DNA from: Microvirga sp. BSC39
Lineage (GTDB): Bacteria > Pseudomonadota > Alphaproteobacteria > Rhizobiales > Beijerinckiaceae
Direction of reading: 5' to 3'
Length of the DNA stretch: 64,000 nucleotides
NCBI RefSeq assembly: GCF_000739015.1
Contig: NZ_JPUG01000070.1
Span: 1 to 64,000, forward strand
In this document: one piece after another, positions 15,393 through 24,126 of the stretch
Position numbering within the stretch: the first letter of the stretch is position 1
Layout of the letters: every line of letters starts with the position of its first letter
Notes under the pieces: generated by a model
The model's input: only the letters and a program-made list of their open reading frames with translations
What the model was told of the DNA's origin: nothing
Databases searched by the model: none
Translations under genes and position numbers: made by a program

Positions 15393-16556
15393 ATGTCGGG
15401 TCGGGTTTCCGTTTTCTCTTCCATCTGCCAACGTTTCGGGGCTTCCTTCGCCCAAGCAGTCGCCGTCGCGGCTGTCCTCGTCTCCAGTCTGACCGTCGCA
15501 TCGGCTCAGACGGCGCCGTCCTTCAACCCGTCCCGTGCCAATGCAGGCACGCTGGGGGTTATCTCCGGCGGCGCGGACGGCACCTACATCCGCATCGCGG
15601 CGGATCTCGCCAACGTCCTCGATGGCGAGGAACTGCGCGTGCTGCCGATGATCGGGCGCGGCTCGCTTCAGAACCTGCGTGACATCATGTTCCTGCGCGG
15701 CGTCGATATCGGCATCGTGCAGATGGATGCCCGCGAGCAGCTGAAGGCGGAAAAACTTCAGGACAGCGCTATCCGGCGCCTGCGGTTCATCACCCGCCTC
15801 TACAACGAGGAGGTCCATATCATCGCCAGCCGGCAGATCACCGATATCCGGCAACTCGATGGTCAGAAGGTCAACATCGACAAGGCCGGCAGCGGCACCA
15901 ACCTGACCTCGCGCCTCATCTTCGAGAAGCTCGGCATCAAGCCCGAAGTCACGACTTTCGATCAGGCCTCGTCCTATGCGAAGCTCAAGTCCGGCGAGAT
16001 CCAGGCTGCGGTCTATGTGGCCGGACGTCCGGTGCGCGCCATCGCGGAATTCCAGACCGACGGGCGCTTCCATCTTCTGCCGATCCCGTTCGAGGGCGAG
16101 ATCGCCGAGAGCTACTTCCCGGCGCGCTTTGCGAACTCCGACTATCCCCAGCTCGTCGATGCGTCCAAGCCCGTCGAGACCCTGGCGGTCGGCAGCCTGC
16201 TCGCCGTGTTCAACTGGCCTGAGAATTCCGACCGCTACAATCGCGTGAAGCGTTTCGTGGACACGTTCTTCACCCGGTTCGACGAGTTCCTGCAGCCTGG
16301 GCGGCATCCGAAATGGAAGGAGGTCAATCTCGCGGCCGACGTGCCCGGCTGGGAGCGCGTCAAGCCGGCCCAGGATTGGCTTGATCGCGCAGTCGCCGCC
16401 CGCACGTCCTCTCCCCAGGTTCAGAGCTTCGAATTTTTCATGAACAACCGGGGAATCAACGTCTCGGCACAGGAACGCGAGGTTCTGTTCCGCGAGTTCC
16501 TAGCCTGGCAGGGCGACCGGGAGAGGGCACTCCGGAGGACGACCCGGCAGGACTGA
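15393..16556 (+). CDS. TAXI-family TRAP transporter solute-binding protein
   Basis: 387 residues with a signal peptide (cleavage after ASA, about residue 38) and the TAXI signature region TLGVISGGADGTYIRIAADLANVL; later blocks QLDGQKVNIDKAGSGTNLTSRLIFEKLGI and the AAVYVAGRP loop are also typical. These periplasmic proteins deliver substrate to a fused DctQM-type TRAP permease. No permease gene is adjacent, so its partner is elsewhere or it works in sensing. The C-terminal extension of about 80 residues (FEFFMNNRGINVSAQEREVLF) goes beyond the binding domain. A GGGAGGAC ribosome site supports ATG 15393. Confidence 0.85.
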   Translation: MSGRVSVFSSICQRFGASFAQAVAVAAVLVSSLTVASAQTAPSFNPSRANAGTLGVISGGADGTYIRIAADLANVLDGEELRVLPMIGRGSLQNLRDIMFLRGVDIGIVQMDAREQLKAEKLQDSAIRRLRFITRLYNEEVHIIASRQITDIRQLDGQKVNIDKAGSGTNLTSRLIFEKLGIKPEVTTFDQASSYAKLKSGEIQAAVYVAGRPVRAIAEFQTDGRFHLLPIPFEGEIAESYFPARFANSDYPQLVDASKPVETLAVGSLLAVFNWPENSDRYNRVKRFVDTFFTRFDEFLQPGRHPKWKEVNLAADVPGWERVKPAQDWLDRAVAARTSSPQVQSFEFFMNNRGINVSAQEREVLFREFLAWQGDRERALRRTTRQD

Positions 16557-16625
16557 CGCCACAGGCAGGACCCGAGGCCTAAGGCTGTTCCTCAAGCCTT
16601 CGGCGATAACAACAGGAGGTCCGAC

Positions 16626-18149
16626 ATGATTGGGTACACATCATCTAAATCAAGATTTTTCATCACCGAATTGCTGACCACGACATTTCTTGGCCTCGCG
16701 CTTCTCGCTCCTGCGGCCGCACAGGATTCACCCCGCATCGCTCCTGGCGCGGAGGCGGCGGGCGACCCGCTCAACAGCGCCCTCTCACAAAAGGACCTGC
16801 AGACATTTCTTCCGCTGCTGCTGACCTCCGCAGACCGACGCAAGCTTGCTGCCGATCTCGAAACCTCGATTCGCAAGGGCGACCTGAAGGCGGCGGAGTC
16901 CAGCCTCAACACAGCCATCGAGGTCGGCACTCTTGCCATCGTGCTGTCCGATCATCTGAACAATCCGGACTTGCTCAAGGCATTGCGGGATCTCAACGTT
17001 CAGGCCTCCATCGAGCCATCATCCCTGATGCCTGCTCCTGCGGACAACCCGTCGGGGGCCTGCACGGCAACAGCTGAGATCAGCAGCGCCAACTTGGTGG
17101 AACTCCAGGAAGCTCTCGAGCAGGAGCGGTCCTATGGCGGCATGATCTCGCAGACCCTGACGGCCCTGATGCAGGAGCACAACGCCCTTGCTGCTCGGCT
17201 CGAGTCGGACACAGCCTCTCAAGACGTCAAATCGGCCGAGATGCAGCAAGCTCTGCAGCAGGAGCAGGAGCGAATCGAAACGCTGAAGCAGGAACTTCAA
17301 AGGCTTCAGGAGCAGTACCAGACCCTGCAGGCGGCGAAGGAGCAGACTCCCGCTCCGACGAATATCGCCGCGTCGGACGATCGTCTGCGGCAGGAGCGGG
17401 AGCGAACTGACCTGGCGGAGCGCCAGCTCGCCGGCGCGCTCAAGGACCTGCGCGAGCTGCAAGGTCTCAAGAACGAAATCGAGGCCTCGGCGACATCCCG
17501 GATGGCCGAGCTGGAGAAGGCTCTGGCGCGTGCTCAAATGCGGGGCGATGTGCTGACGCAGGAACTGACCGCAGCCAGTGATGAACTGCGTGCTTTCAAG
17601 GAGCCCCGTCAGCCGGGCCCCGCCCCTGTGGTGTTCCGGCTTGCTTCAACGGGCGCTGAACCCCCCTTGGGCCCGCCGCAGTTGGAGGCTGCTCCGGCGG
17701 CTCAGGCGAACCCGCTGCCGCCCGAGAGGTCGCCTGTTGCTCAGGACGCCACATCGTCATTGCCCGCCGCCAAGGCTCCTGCCCCTGTGGTCGTCGCAGC
17801 CCTGCCGGACAGCATTCAGCCATTGCCCGTGACAAGCGTGCCGCCGCTCGGAGGCGAAACCTCGGTTAAGGCCGAACCTGCCAAAGCGGACGACCGGCTC
17901 GTCTCCCGCGCCGAGGAACTGTTCCGCCAAGGCGACGTGAGCGGCGCGCGTCTTCTCCTGGAGCGCGTGCTTGCGAGCGGTCATGCCCGTGGGGCCTTCC
18001 TTCTGGCGGAAACCTTCGATCCCAACGTGCTCTCGAAGCTGGGTACGCTGGGTCTCAAGGGGGATGCGGCGAAGGCGCGGGAATTCTACAGGCAGGCTCA
18101 GACCCTGGGCATGGCTCAGGCCCGGGAACGGCTGGAGGCCCTAAGATAG
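16626..18149 (+). CDS. Periplasmic coiled-coil / TPR-like protein
   Basis: 507 residues. The signal peptide ends near AAA-QDS (about residue 32). Residues 150-330 form long heptad coiled coils rich in Gln and Glu (LQQEQERIETLKQELQRLQE). A proline-rich linker (330-420) leads to a C-terminal TPR/Sel1-type helical domain (RAEELFRQGDVSGARLLLERVL, AFLLAETFDPNVL, DAAKAREFYRQAQTLGMAQA). This layout is common in uncharacterised alphaproteobacterial envelope proteins. A scaffold role is inferred from the domains only. The gene stands alone, 69 bases after the TAXI gene. Confidence 0.7.
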   Translation: MIGYTSSKSRFFITELLTTTFLGLALLAPAAAQDSPRIAPGAEAAGDPLNSALSQKDLQTFLPLLLTSADRRKLAADLETSIRKGDLKAAESSLNTAIEVGTLAIVLSDHLNNPDLLKALRDLNVQASIEPSSLMPAPADNPSGACTATAEISSANLVELQEALEQERSYGGMISQTLTALMQEHNALAARLESDTASQDVKSAEMQQALQQEQERIETLKQELQRLQEQYQTLQAAKEQTPAPTNIAASDDRLRQERERTDLAERQLAGALKDLRELQGLKNEIEASATSRMAELEKALARAQMRGDVLTQELTAASDELRAFKEPRQPGPAPVVFRLASTGAEPPLGPPQLEAAPAAQANPLPPERSPVAQDATSSLPAAKAPAPVVVAALPDSIQPLPVTSVPPLGGETSVKAEPAKADDRLVSRAEELFRQGDVSGARLLLERVLASGHARGAFLLAETFDPNVLSKLGTLGLKGDAAKAREFYRQAQTLGMAQARERLEALR

Positions 18150-18177
18150 CGTGAAAGGCGGCTGAGGCGTCCGGAGC

Positions 18178-18435
18178 CTAGAACGGCACCCACTCGCCGC
18201 CTTCTGTCAGCGAATCCACTGCACGCTCGAGGGCGGTGCCGGCATCGAGCAGTTGCTGGGCCGTCTGCTGGATCTGCAACGGAGGTCCCGGAAGGTCGGC
18301 CACGTGCTCCGTCAACTCCCGGACCCGCTCGATCAGCTCGATGAGATCGGCCGCAAGCGCAGCCCTCTCCTCCGCATCCGCGTTGGCGGACCGGCCCGGC
18401 TTCAGGCGGGGGGCGAGAGGGATCACGTTCGACAT
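18178..18435 (-). CDS. Small hypothetical protein
   Basis: 85 residues from ATG 18435 (MSNVIPLAPRLKPGRS); a longer frame to 18591 exists, but its added segment would overlap the promoter region of the divergent regulator. The body is helical with heptad character (ERAALAADLIELIERVRELTEHVADL and QIQQTAQQLLDAGTALERAVDSL). No membrane span or known domain is visible. It is convergent with the coiled-coil protein gene and divergent from the XRE regulator. Function unknown. Confidence 0.55.
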   Translation of the reverse strand: MSNVIPLAPRLKPGRSANADAEERAALAADLIELIERVRELTEHVADLPGPPLQIQQTAQQLLDAGTALERAVDSLTEGGEWVPF

Positions 18436-18581
18436 GAGTTGAAAATCTTCTTTTGTTCTGCCGAGGGCAATGGACTGCCCCTGGGTGATCCACAGCAAAC
18501 CGCAGCCATAAGGCCCGCCAAGCTCTTTGGCGACTCCATTTTCCCAGGAAGCCACTGCTGCATTGGCTTCAGCCCTGTGCC

Positions 18582-18610
18582 TTGACTCCATTATACTGGA
18601 ATTGCATTCT
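18582..18610 (+). promoter_or_regulatory. Candidate promoter of the XRE gene, leaderless
   Basis: TTGACT (18582-18587), a 17-base spacer and CATTCT (18605-18610) form a sigma70-like promoter whose expected start falls at or next to the ATG at 18617. No ribosome site precedes that ATG, which agrees with a leaderless transcript. Confidence 0.45.
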
Positions 18611-18618
18611 AGTTTAAT
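18590..18618. promoter_or_regulatory. Imperfect palindrome, likely XRE operator
   Basis: Arms ATTATACTGGAAT (18590-18602) and ATTCTAGTTTAAT (18606-18618) are inverted repeats with 11 of 13 pairs matching around the centre TGC. The palindrome covers the spacer and -10 region and ends on the start codon, the expected place for autorepression by the encoded XRE regulator. Confidence 0.6.
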
Positions 18619-19216
18619 GAGTGAGACTCAGGACATCAGCACCCATTTGGCCACGCGCCTGCGCGACCTCCGTGCCGAAGCGGGCATGACGCTCGACGGC
18701 CTGGCCGAGCGCACCGGCGTCAGCCGCTCCATGATCTCCCTCATCGAGCGAGGCGAGAGCAGCCCGACGGCGGCCGTGCTCGACAGGTTGGCTGCAGGCC
18801 TTGGCGTAACCTTGGCATCCCTCTTCGCCCGGCAGGAGAGCGTAGCCGCCTCTCCCTTGTCCCGGCGCGAGGATCAGCCTGTGTGGCGCGACCCGGAGAG
18901 CGGCTATACCCGGCGCAACCTGTCGGCGCCTGGCTTCCCCTCGCCCATCGAGCTGGTGGAGGTGGTGCTCCCGCCCAGTGCTCGGGTGGCCTATGATACG
19001 GGGCAGCGGGCCGCTGCCGTTCATCAGCAGATCTGGATCGTCGAGGGCGCCATCGCGCTTACGCTCGGCGAAGAGACCTATCGCCTCGGCACCGGCGACT
19101 GCCTCTCCATGCGGCTCGACCAGCCGATCATTTTTCGCAACCTGACCGATACCCCCGCCCGCTACGTGGTGGCGCTCGCCACCGATCCGCGCGCCGGGTC
19201 CAGCTCCTATCGATGA
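18617..19216 (+). CDS. XRE-family regulator with C-terminal cupin domain
   Basis: 199 residues. An N-terminal helix-turn-helix (LRAEAGMTLDGLAERTGVSRSMISLIERGESSPT, residues about 16-49) is followed by a cupin sensor (about 110-190; VHQQIWIVEGAIALTLGEETYRLGTGDCL). The class includes PuuR and other small-metabolite regulators; the ligand is unknown. The ATG at 18617 is immediately downstream of a promoter-like sequence and inside a palindrome, so the mRNA is probably leaderless and autoregulated. It is followed after 10 bases by a GNAT gene, which it may control. Confidence 0.88.
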   Translation: MSETQDISTHLATRLRDLRAEAGMTLDGLAERTGVSRSMISLIERGESSPTAAVLDRLAAGLGVTLASLFARQESVAASPLSRREDQPVWRDPESGYTRRNLSAPGFPSPIELVEVVLPPSARVAYDTGQRAAAVHQQIWIVEGAIALTLGEETYRLGTGDCLSMRLDQPIIFRNLTDTPARYVVALATDPRAGSSSYR

Positions 19217-19226
19217 GACAGCGCCC

Positions 19227-19766
19227 ATGAACCAACCCGTCACCATCCGCCAGCTCACCCCTCAGGAAGCTCGGGAGCAGATCGGCGCCCTGTCGGCCGT
19301 GCTGATCGACTGCGTCGAAGGCGGCGCCTCGGTCAGCTTCATGCTGCCCCTGACCCGGGACAGGGCCGATGCCTTCTGGCAGGGAGTCGCCGAGGGTGTC
19401 GCTGCCGGGAAGCGGATCCTGCTCGTCGCACAGGACCCATCGACCGACACGATTGTTGGGACTGTCCAAGTCATCCTCGACCAGCCGGAGAACCAGCCTC
19501 ACCGGGCGGACATTGCCAAGATGCTGGTTCACAGCCAGGCCCGAAGACGTGGCGTCGGCGCCGCCCTGATGCAGGCGGCCGAGGAGGCGGCAGCAAAGGC
19601 CGGCAAGACCGTGCTCGTGCTCGACACGGTGACCGGCGGTGACGCCGAGCGCCTGTATGAGCGGGTCGGCTGGGTGAAGTCGGGAATCATCCCGAACTAC
19701 GCCCTCTGGCCCAAAGGCGGGTTCTGCGACACGACGGTATTCTACAAGCAGATTTCCGCCGCCTGA
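19227..19766 (+). CDS. GNAT-family N-acetyltransferase
   Basis: 179 residues. The acetyl-CoA-binding region is MLVHSQARRRGVGAALMQAAEEAA (Q/RxxGxG/A motif) after the strand TIVGTVQVIL, and the late motif LYERVGWVKSGIIPNYAL with FYKQI closes the fold. It transfers an acetyl group from acetyl-CoA to an unknown amine; the family includes antibiotic- and toxin-modifying enzymes. It is co-transcribed with the XRE-cupin regulator, which suggests metabolite-controlled expression. Confidence 0.88.
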   Translation: MNQPVTIRQLTPQEAREQIGALSAVLIDCVEGGASVSFMLPLTRDRADAFWQGVAEGVAAGKRILLVAQDPSTDTIVGTVQVILDQPENQPHRADIAKMLVHSQARRRGVGAALMQAAEEAAAKAGKTVLVLDTVTGGDAERLYERVGWVKSGIIPNYALWPKGGFCDTTVFYKQISAA

Positions 19767-19869
19767 CCGACGTTCGGCGACGGCCTTTATTGCGCTCGCC
19801 GGGCGTCCGGCCTATGGCTGACATCTCGAACCATCCTGCCCTCCCGCATTCACCACCAGACTGATCATC

Positions 19870-20637
19870 ATGGAATTGTCCACTGCGGCGTTGCTCGCCG
19901 CCTCGGGCCTAGCGGCCGGTCTCGTCAACGCCATTGCGGGCGGCGGCACCTTCTTCACCTTCTCGGCCCTGGTCGCCGCGGGCCTTCCGCCGGTCGTCGC
20001 CAATGCCACCAGCGCCGTGGCCGTCACGCCGGCGAACCTGTCGAGCGCCTGGGCCTATCGGCGGGAGCTCGCGGCCAATGCCCGGCGCTTTGCGGCTCTG
20101 GGAATCGTCAGCCTCATCGGAGGTCTGGGCGGAGCCTATATTCTCACCGTCACCAACAACGACGCTTTCCGGCAGCTCGTGCCGTGGCTGCTGCTCTTCG
20201 CGACCCTGCTCTTTGCCGCAAGCCCGAAGATCGTGGCGCTGGCACGCGCCATCGGCAAGCACGAGGGCGATCATCCCTCCACGAAGGCCTGGGCCGCCGG
20301 CCTCGTCTTCCAGACGGGCGTCGCCGTCTATGGCGGCTTCTTCGGCGCAGGCATGGGCATCGTCATGCTGGCGGCGCTCGCCGTCACCGAGGGTGACGAT
20401 TTCCACCTGATCAATTCCGCCAAGCATCTCTGCTCCACGCTGATCCAGCTCGTCGCCGTCGTGCTGTTTGTGTTCGCAGGTCTCGTGAGCTGGCCGGAGA
20501 CGATCATCGTCGGCGCAGCCTCCGTGATCGGCGGCTATCTCGGCGTGGTGTTCGGCCGCCGCCTGCCGGCGAGCATCATCCGCTGGCTCGTGATTGCAGT
20601 CGGCGCGACACTGACACTGTATTTCTTTATTCGCTGA
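19870..20637 (+). CDS. TSUP (TauE/SafE) family permease
   Basis: 255 residues with about eight hydrophobic segments. The beginning GLVNAIAGGGTFFTFSAL, the turn NATSAVAVTPANLSSAWAYRRE and the second-half repeat VAVYGGFFGAGMGIVMLAAL are typical of the TSUP family, which moves sulfite, sulfonates or related anions across the inner membrane. The cysteine synthase gene further on is a possible sulfur link but lies on the other strand. Substrate undetermined. Confidence 0.88.
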   Translation: MELSTAALLAASGLAAGLVNAIAGGGTFFTFSALVAAGLPPVVANATSAVAVTPANLSSAWAYRRELAANARRFAALGIVSLIGGLGGAYILTVTNNDAFRQLVPWLLLFATLLFAASPKIVALARAIGKHEGDHPSTKAWAAGLVFQTGVAVYGGFFGAGMGIVMLAALAVTEGDDFHLINSAKHLCSTLIQLVAVVLFVFAGLVSWPETIIVGAASVIGGYLGVVFGRRLPASIIRWLVIAVGATLTLYFFIR

Positions 20638-20758
20638 ATTCGATAACCATATTCGAAATAGCGCGATCTCAAGCGGCTTTTTGCCGGCCGCCGCCCGATT
20701 CACGCCACAACCATACTCCTTCCTGCACGTCTCGATTCTGAGTTGTCGCAAAAAGGAA

Positions 20759-21214
20759 ATGACCGTGGCTGAATCCCAAAACATGTCAGGACTCGACGGA
20801 ACGCAATCGGTGAGCGCCCTCGGCCTGCGGTGGGCTGCCTTGCGCGGCATGCTGAACTCTCCGCTGATCATGGTCGAGGAACAGCGGTCGCTGCGCGATG
20901 AGCTGTTGCGCGAATTGTCCACGATCGAGCAGGATTTCAGCGATCTGCCGTCGCGCAACACGATGGAGGTTTCGGCGAAGCTCGACATCGCGAAATCGGC
21001 GTTGCGCGAGCGCGTCCAGAACGGAGAAACCTGGCTGGTCGACCTGATCGACAGCATCCAGGCCGATCTGCATTCGCTCCATGCGAAGGCGCCGGCCGCG
21101 GCCTCGCATTCGACAAGCCGCTCGCCCGCCAATCTGAGCCGCCCTCAGCAGCGCTCCGATGAGACGGCCAGTACATCTTCGGCCGCCGAGACGAGCACGT
21201 CGTCCGCCGCCTGA
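20759..21214 (+). CDS. Hypothetical protein with Ser/Thr/Ala-rich tail
   Basis: 151 residues from ATG 20759, preceded by AAAAGGA. The centre (residues 25-105) is helical and charged (LRDELLRELSTIEQDFSDLPSR, EVSAKLDIAKSALRERV). The last 40 residues are low-complexity, ending SSAAETSTSSAA. There is no signal peptide and no recognised domain. An in-frame start further upstream at 20681 is less likely because it lacks a ribosome site. It stands alone between the permease and the convergent cysteine synthase. Confidence 0.55.
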   Translation: MTVAESQNMSGLDGTQSVSALGLRWAALRGMLNSPLIMVEEQRSLRDELLRELSTIEQDFSDLPSRNTMEVSAKLDIAKSALRERVQNGETWLVDLIDSIQADLHSLHAKAPAAASHSTSRSPANLSRPQQRSDETASTSSAAETSTSSAA

Positions 21215-21280
21215 TGACGACACGCCGCGTCTGATCCGGTCAGGCGCGGCCCTTCAATGCAGGTGCGCAACGTTGCTGCG

Positions 21281-22312
21281 CTACACGAGCCCTGGATCGA
21301 TGGTGTTCTTCCTCTCGAGCCATGCGGGAACAGGCAGGTTCTTGCCGCGCAGGAATTCCGGATTGAACAGTTTCGACTGGTAGCGCGTGCCGGAATCACA
21401 CAGCACTGTGACGATGGTGCGCCCGGGTCCCAGATGCTTTGCGAGCCGGATTGCGCCCGCAACATTGATGCCTGACGATCCGCCGAGGCAGAGTCCCTCG
21501 TGCTCCAGCAGGTCGAAGATGATCGGCAGCGCCTCCTCGTCCGGGATCTGGAAGGCTACATCGATAGGGGCGCCTTCGAGATTCGCGGTGATGCGCCCTT
21601 GACCGATGCCTTCCGTGATCGAGGAACCCGCCGACTTCAGCTCACCCGTGGTGTAGTAGCTGTAGAGGGCTGCACCCATGGGATCGGCAAGCGCAATCGT
21701 GATCTTCGGACTGCGCTCCTTCAGCGCCATGCCGACGCCCGCGAGGGTCCCGCCGGTGCCCACCGCACTGACGAAGCCGTCGACCTTGCCGTCCGTCTGC
21801 TGCCAGATCTCGGGACCGGTGGTCCCGATATGCGCCTGCCGGTTGGCGACGTTGTCGAACTGATTGGCCCAGATGGCGCCGTCCGGCTCAGTGGCCGCCA
21901 AACGCTCCGCCAGGCGTCCCGAGACCTTCACGTAGTTGTTGGGATTGGCGTAGGGCACCGCAGGCACCTCTATCAGCTCGGCACCTGCAAGCCGCAGCAT
22001 GTCCTTCTTCTCCTGGCTTTGCGTTTCGGGGATGACGATCACGGTCCTGAAGCCCATGGCGTTGGCGACGAGCGCCAAGCCGATGCCGGTATTGCCTGCC
22101 GTGCCTTCGACGATGAGCCCGCCCGGGCGCAAAGCTCCGCGCCTGACCGCCTCCTGAATGATGAAGAGCGCCGCGCGGTCCTTCACCGATTGCCCGGGGT
22201 TCATGAACTCGGCCTTTCCGAGGATCGTGCAGCCCGTGAGCTCCGAGGCACGGCGGAGCTTGATGAGAGGCGTGTTGCCGATGGCGGAGGGAACGTCAGG
22301 CTGGATCGTCAT
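21281..22312 (-). CDS. cysK: Cysteine synthase A, PLP-dependent
   Basis: 343 residues. It has the start AIGNTPLIKL, the PLP lysine K44 in NPGQSVKDRA, the substrate loop EGTAGNTGIG, the phosphate-binding loop VGTGGTLAG and the C-terminal GGSSGINVAGA. The enzyme makes L-cysteine from O-acetylserine and sulfide. It is about 30 residues longer than E. coli CysK, with extra C-terminal residues; this length is common for one rhizobial subgroup. EGTAGNTG replaces the usual EPTSGNTG, which is more like cystathionine beta-synthase-type enzymes, so the acceptor could differ. Confidence 0.88.
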   Translation of the reverse strand: MTIQPDVPSAIGNTPLIKLRRASELTGCTILGKAEFMNPGQSVKDRAALFIIQEAVRRGALRPGGLIVEGTAGNTGIGLALVANAMGFRTVIVIPETQSQEKKDMLRLAGAELIEVPAVPYANPNNYVKVSGRLAERLAATEPDGAIWANQFDNVANRQAHIGTTGPEIWQQTDGKVDGFVSAVGTGGTLAGVGMALKERSPKITIALADPMGAALYSYYTTGELKSAGSSITEGIGQGRITANLEGAPIDVAFQIPDEEALPIIFDLLEHEGLCLGGSSGINVAGAIRLAKHLGPGRTIVTVLCDSGTRYQSKLFNPEFLRGKNLPVPAWLERKNTIDPGLV

Positions 22313-22425
22313 CAGGTCATACCTCGTTGGCCGAGTGGGAAGGCTCGTCCCTTGGTGAAGGACCTCGCCGGAAATGCCCAGACCTCTTCATCCCATGTAT
22401 GCTGCCGCTCCGCCATCGTTTACGA

Positions 22426-23061
22426 TCAGGTTGCCGCCTTGGCGTCGGAGAGCGCGCGGTCGATTACCTCCTTCACCGTCTCATAGGGCTGGGCTCCGGA
22501 TACGAGATAGGCCTGCGCGCCGGCGGTGACGATGAGGGCGGGAACGCCGGAGATGCCGATCTGCCGCGCCAGCTGCTCGTCCTCAAGCACCCGCTTCGTG
22601 TGGCGCCCTTGTTCGAGGGCTCCACGCAAGCCATCCTCGTCGAGCCCGACCGATCGCCCGATGTCGACCAGAGCCTCGAGGTCGGCGAGGTCTCGTCCGT
22701 CTTCGAAGAAGGCCTTGAACAGGGCGTGGTTCATCGCATCGAGCATGCCGGCTTCGCGGGCATACTCCGCGGCTTGGTGGGCCTTGCGGCTGCGGGGCTG
22801 AACCGGCGGCAGCTTCATCATGCTGAGGCCGCGCTCCTGGGCCATCTGGTAGACCGACTGGTTCCAGACCCGGTGCAGGTATTCCGCGTTCGGGTCGAGG
22901 GTCGGCTCGGGCTCGGGGCGGAGCTCGAAGGAGCGCCAGTCGATCTCGACCGTCTCGCCGAACTCGGCCCTGACCCTCTCCAGCACCGGCCGCTCAAGAT
23001 AGCAGAAGGGGCAGACGTAATCGCTCCAGACCAGGATACGGACAGGATTGTTGTTCAGCAT
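22426..23061 (-). CDS. DsbA/FrnE-family oxidoreductase
   Basis: 211 residues from ATG 23061, with GGGAAGGGAGGG just upstream. The thioredoxin-fold active site is WSDYVCPFCYLERP (CPFC near residue 17), and the C-terminal cis-proline strand is GISGVPALIV. There is no signal peptide, so it is cytoplasmic like FrnE and polyketide-associated DsbA relatives, not a periplasmic disulfide catalyst. The family handles thiol oxidation or isomerisation. Placement beside oxyR and katA fits a redox role, but that is inference. Confidence 0.88.
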   Translation of the reverse strand: MLNNNPVRILVWSDYVCPFCYLERPVLERVRAEFGETVEIDWRSFELRPEPEPTLDPNAEYLHRVWNQSVYQMAQERGLSMMKLPPVQPRSRKAHQAAEYAREAGMLDAMNHALFKAFFEDGRDLADLEALVDIGRSVGLDEDGLRGALEQGRHTKRVLEDEQLARQIGISGVPALIVTAGAQAYLVSGAQPYETVKEVIDRALSDAKAAT

Positions 23062-23113
23062 CGGCACCCTCCCTTCCCGGACCCGACCGGCTCTCAGCTT
23101 GCGTGATAACGCA

Positions 23114-24034
23114 TCAGAGTTTCGCAGGTTTTCCGATGCCTGCCTCATCACACCTGAGCGACTTGATGAGTTCACCGAGGGCCGCGAAGTCCCTTTGCCG
23201 CGCGGAGCTGCGGCGCCAGGCGAGCCCGACGATGCGCATGGGCGGCTCCTCGGGAAACGCGATGAGCGCCACCCGCTGCCGGTCGACCTCCGTCTTGGCG
23301 CAGAGCTCGGGCAGCAGCGTGATCCCGTGCCCCGCTGCCACCATCTGCATGATGGTCGTCAGTGAAGCGGCGCCGAGCGCCTTGCGGGCCTGCATGTTGG
23401 CGATCTGACAGAACTGAAGCGCCTGGTCGCGCAGGCAATGCCCCTCCTCCAGCAGTAACAGACGCTCCTGCCCGATGCGGGTGCGCAGGTCGCCCGCCGC
23501 CCAGTCCCGAGCCGCCTGCCTCTGAACGGCGATGAGGAAGCGGTCCTCGAAGAGCGGCATTGTTTCAAGCTGCGGTGGCTCGACCGGCAGGGCGACCAGC
23601 ACGGCATCCAACTCGCCCCGGACCAGTTCCTCCACCAGGGCATTCGTCTGCGTCTCGCGGATCTGCAAATCGAGCTGCGGATAATGCTTCATGACCTCGG
23701 TCAGAATGTCCGGCAGAAGGTAAGGCGCGATGGACGGAATGATGCCGAGGCGAAGGGATCCCGTGAGAACACCATGATGCTGGCGGGCAAAATCGGAAAG
23801 CTCACGCACCTGACTGAGGATCGCCTCGGACCGCGCCGCAATCTCCTGCCCGGCAGGGGTCATCGCGATGGCGTTGCCCCGCCGCTCGACGAGTTCCACG
23901 CCGAGTTCCCGCTCCAGCTCCTTGATCTGCATGGAAAGAGCCGGCTGCGTGACGGCGCATTGATCGGCCGCGAGGCCAAAATGCTTCGTCCGAGCCAATG
24001 TTTCGAAGTAACGGAGCTGCCTGAGGGTGACCAT
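23114..24034 (-). CDS. oxyR: OxyR, LysR-type peroxide sensor
   Basis: 306 residues. The N-terminal winged helix-turn-helix (LRQLRYFETLARTKHFGLAA) and the LysR regulatory domain are complete. The redox cysteines are conserved: C200 in EEGHCLRDQAL and C209 in QFCQ correspond to C199 and C208 of E. coli OxyR. Peroxide would form a disulfide between them and activate target genes. It is transcribed divergently from the catalase gene with 92 bases between the starts, so katA is the likely direct target. Confidence 0.96.
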   Translation of the reverse strand: MVTLRQLRYFETLARTKHFGLAADQCAVTQPALSMQIKELERELGVELVERRGNAIAMTPAGQEIAARSEAILSQVRELSDFARQHHGVLTGSLRLGIIPSIAPYLLPDILTEVMKHYPQLDLQIRETQTNALVEELVRGELDAVLVALPVEPPQLETMPLFEDRFLIAVQRQAARDWAAGDLRTRIGQERLLLLEEGHCLRDQALQFCQIANMQARKALGAASLTTIMQMVAAGHGITLLPELCAKTEVDRQRVALIAFPEEPPMRIVGLAWRRSSARQRDFAALGELIKSLRCDEAGIGKPAKL

Positions 24035-24055
24035 GCGATAAGAATATCTGATCGC
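24035..24055. promoter_or_regulatory. Candidate OxyR site between oxyR and katA
   Basis: GCGATAAGAATATCTGATCGC is a partly symmetric element (GCGAT/ATCGC ends with AGA..TCT inside) immediately beside the oxyR start codon. It fits the position of a LysR-type autoregulatory site. The exact OxyR boundaries cannot be set from sequence alone. Confidence 0.4.
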
Positions 24056-24126
24056 ACTTTGTAATCAATACAATTGGACCTGATCACCCCATCCCGTCAT
24101 GGTCCGCCCACTCAATGGGGACGACC

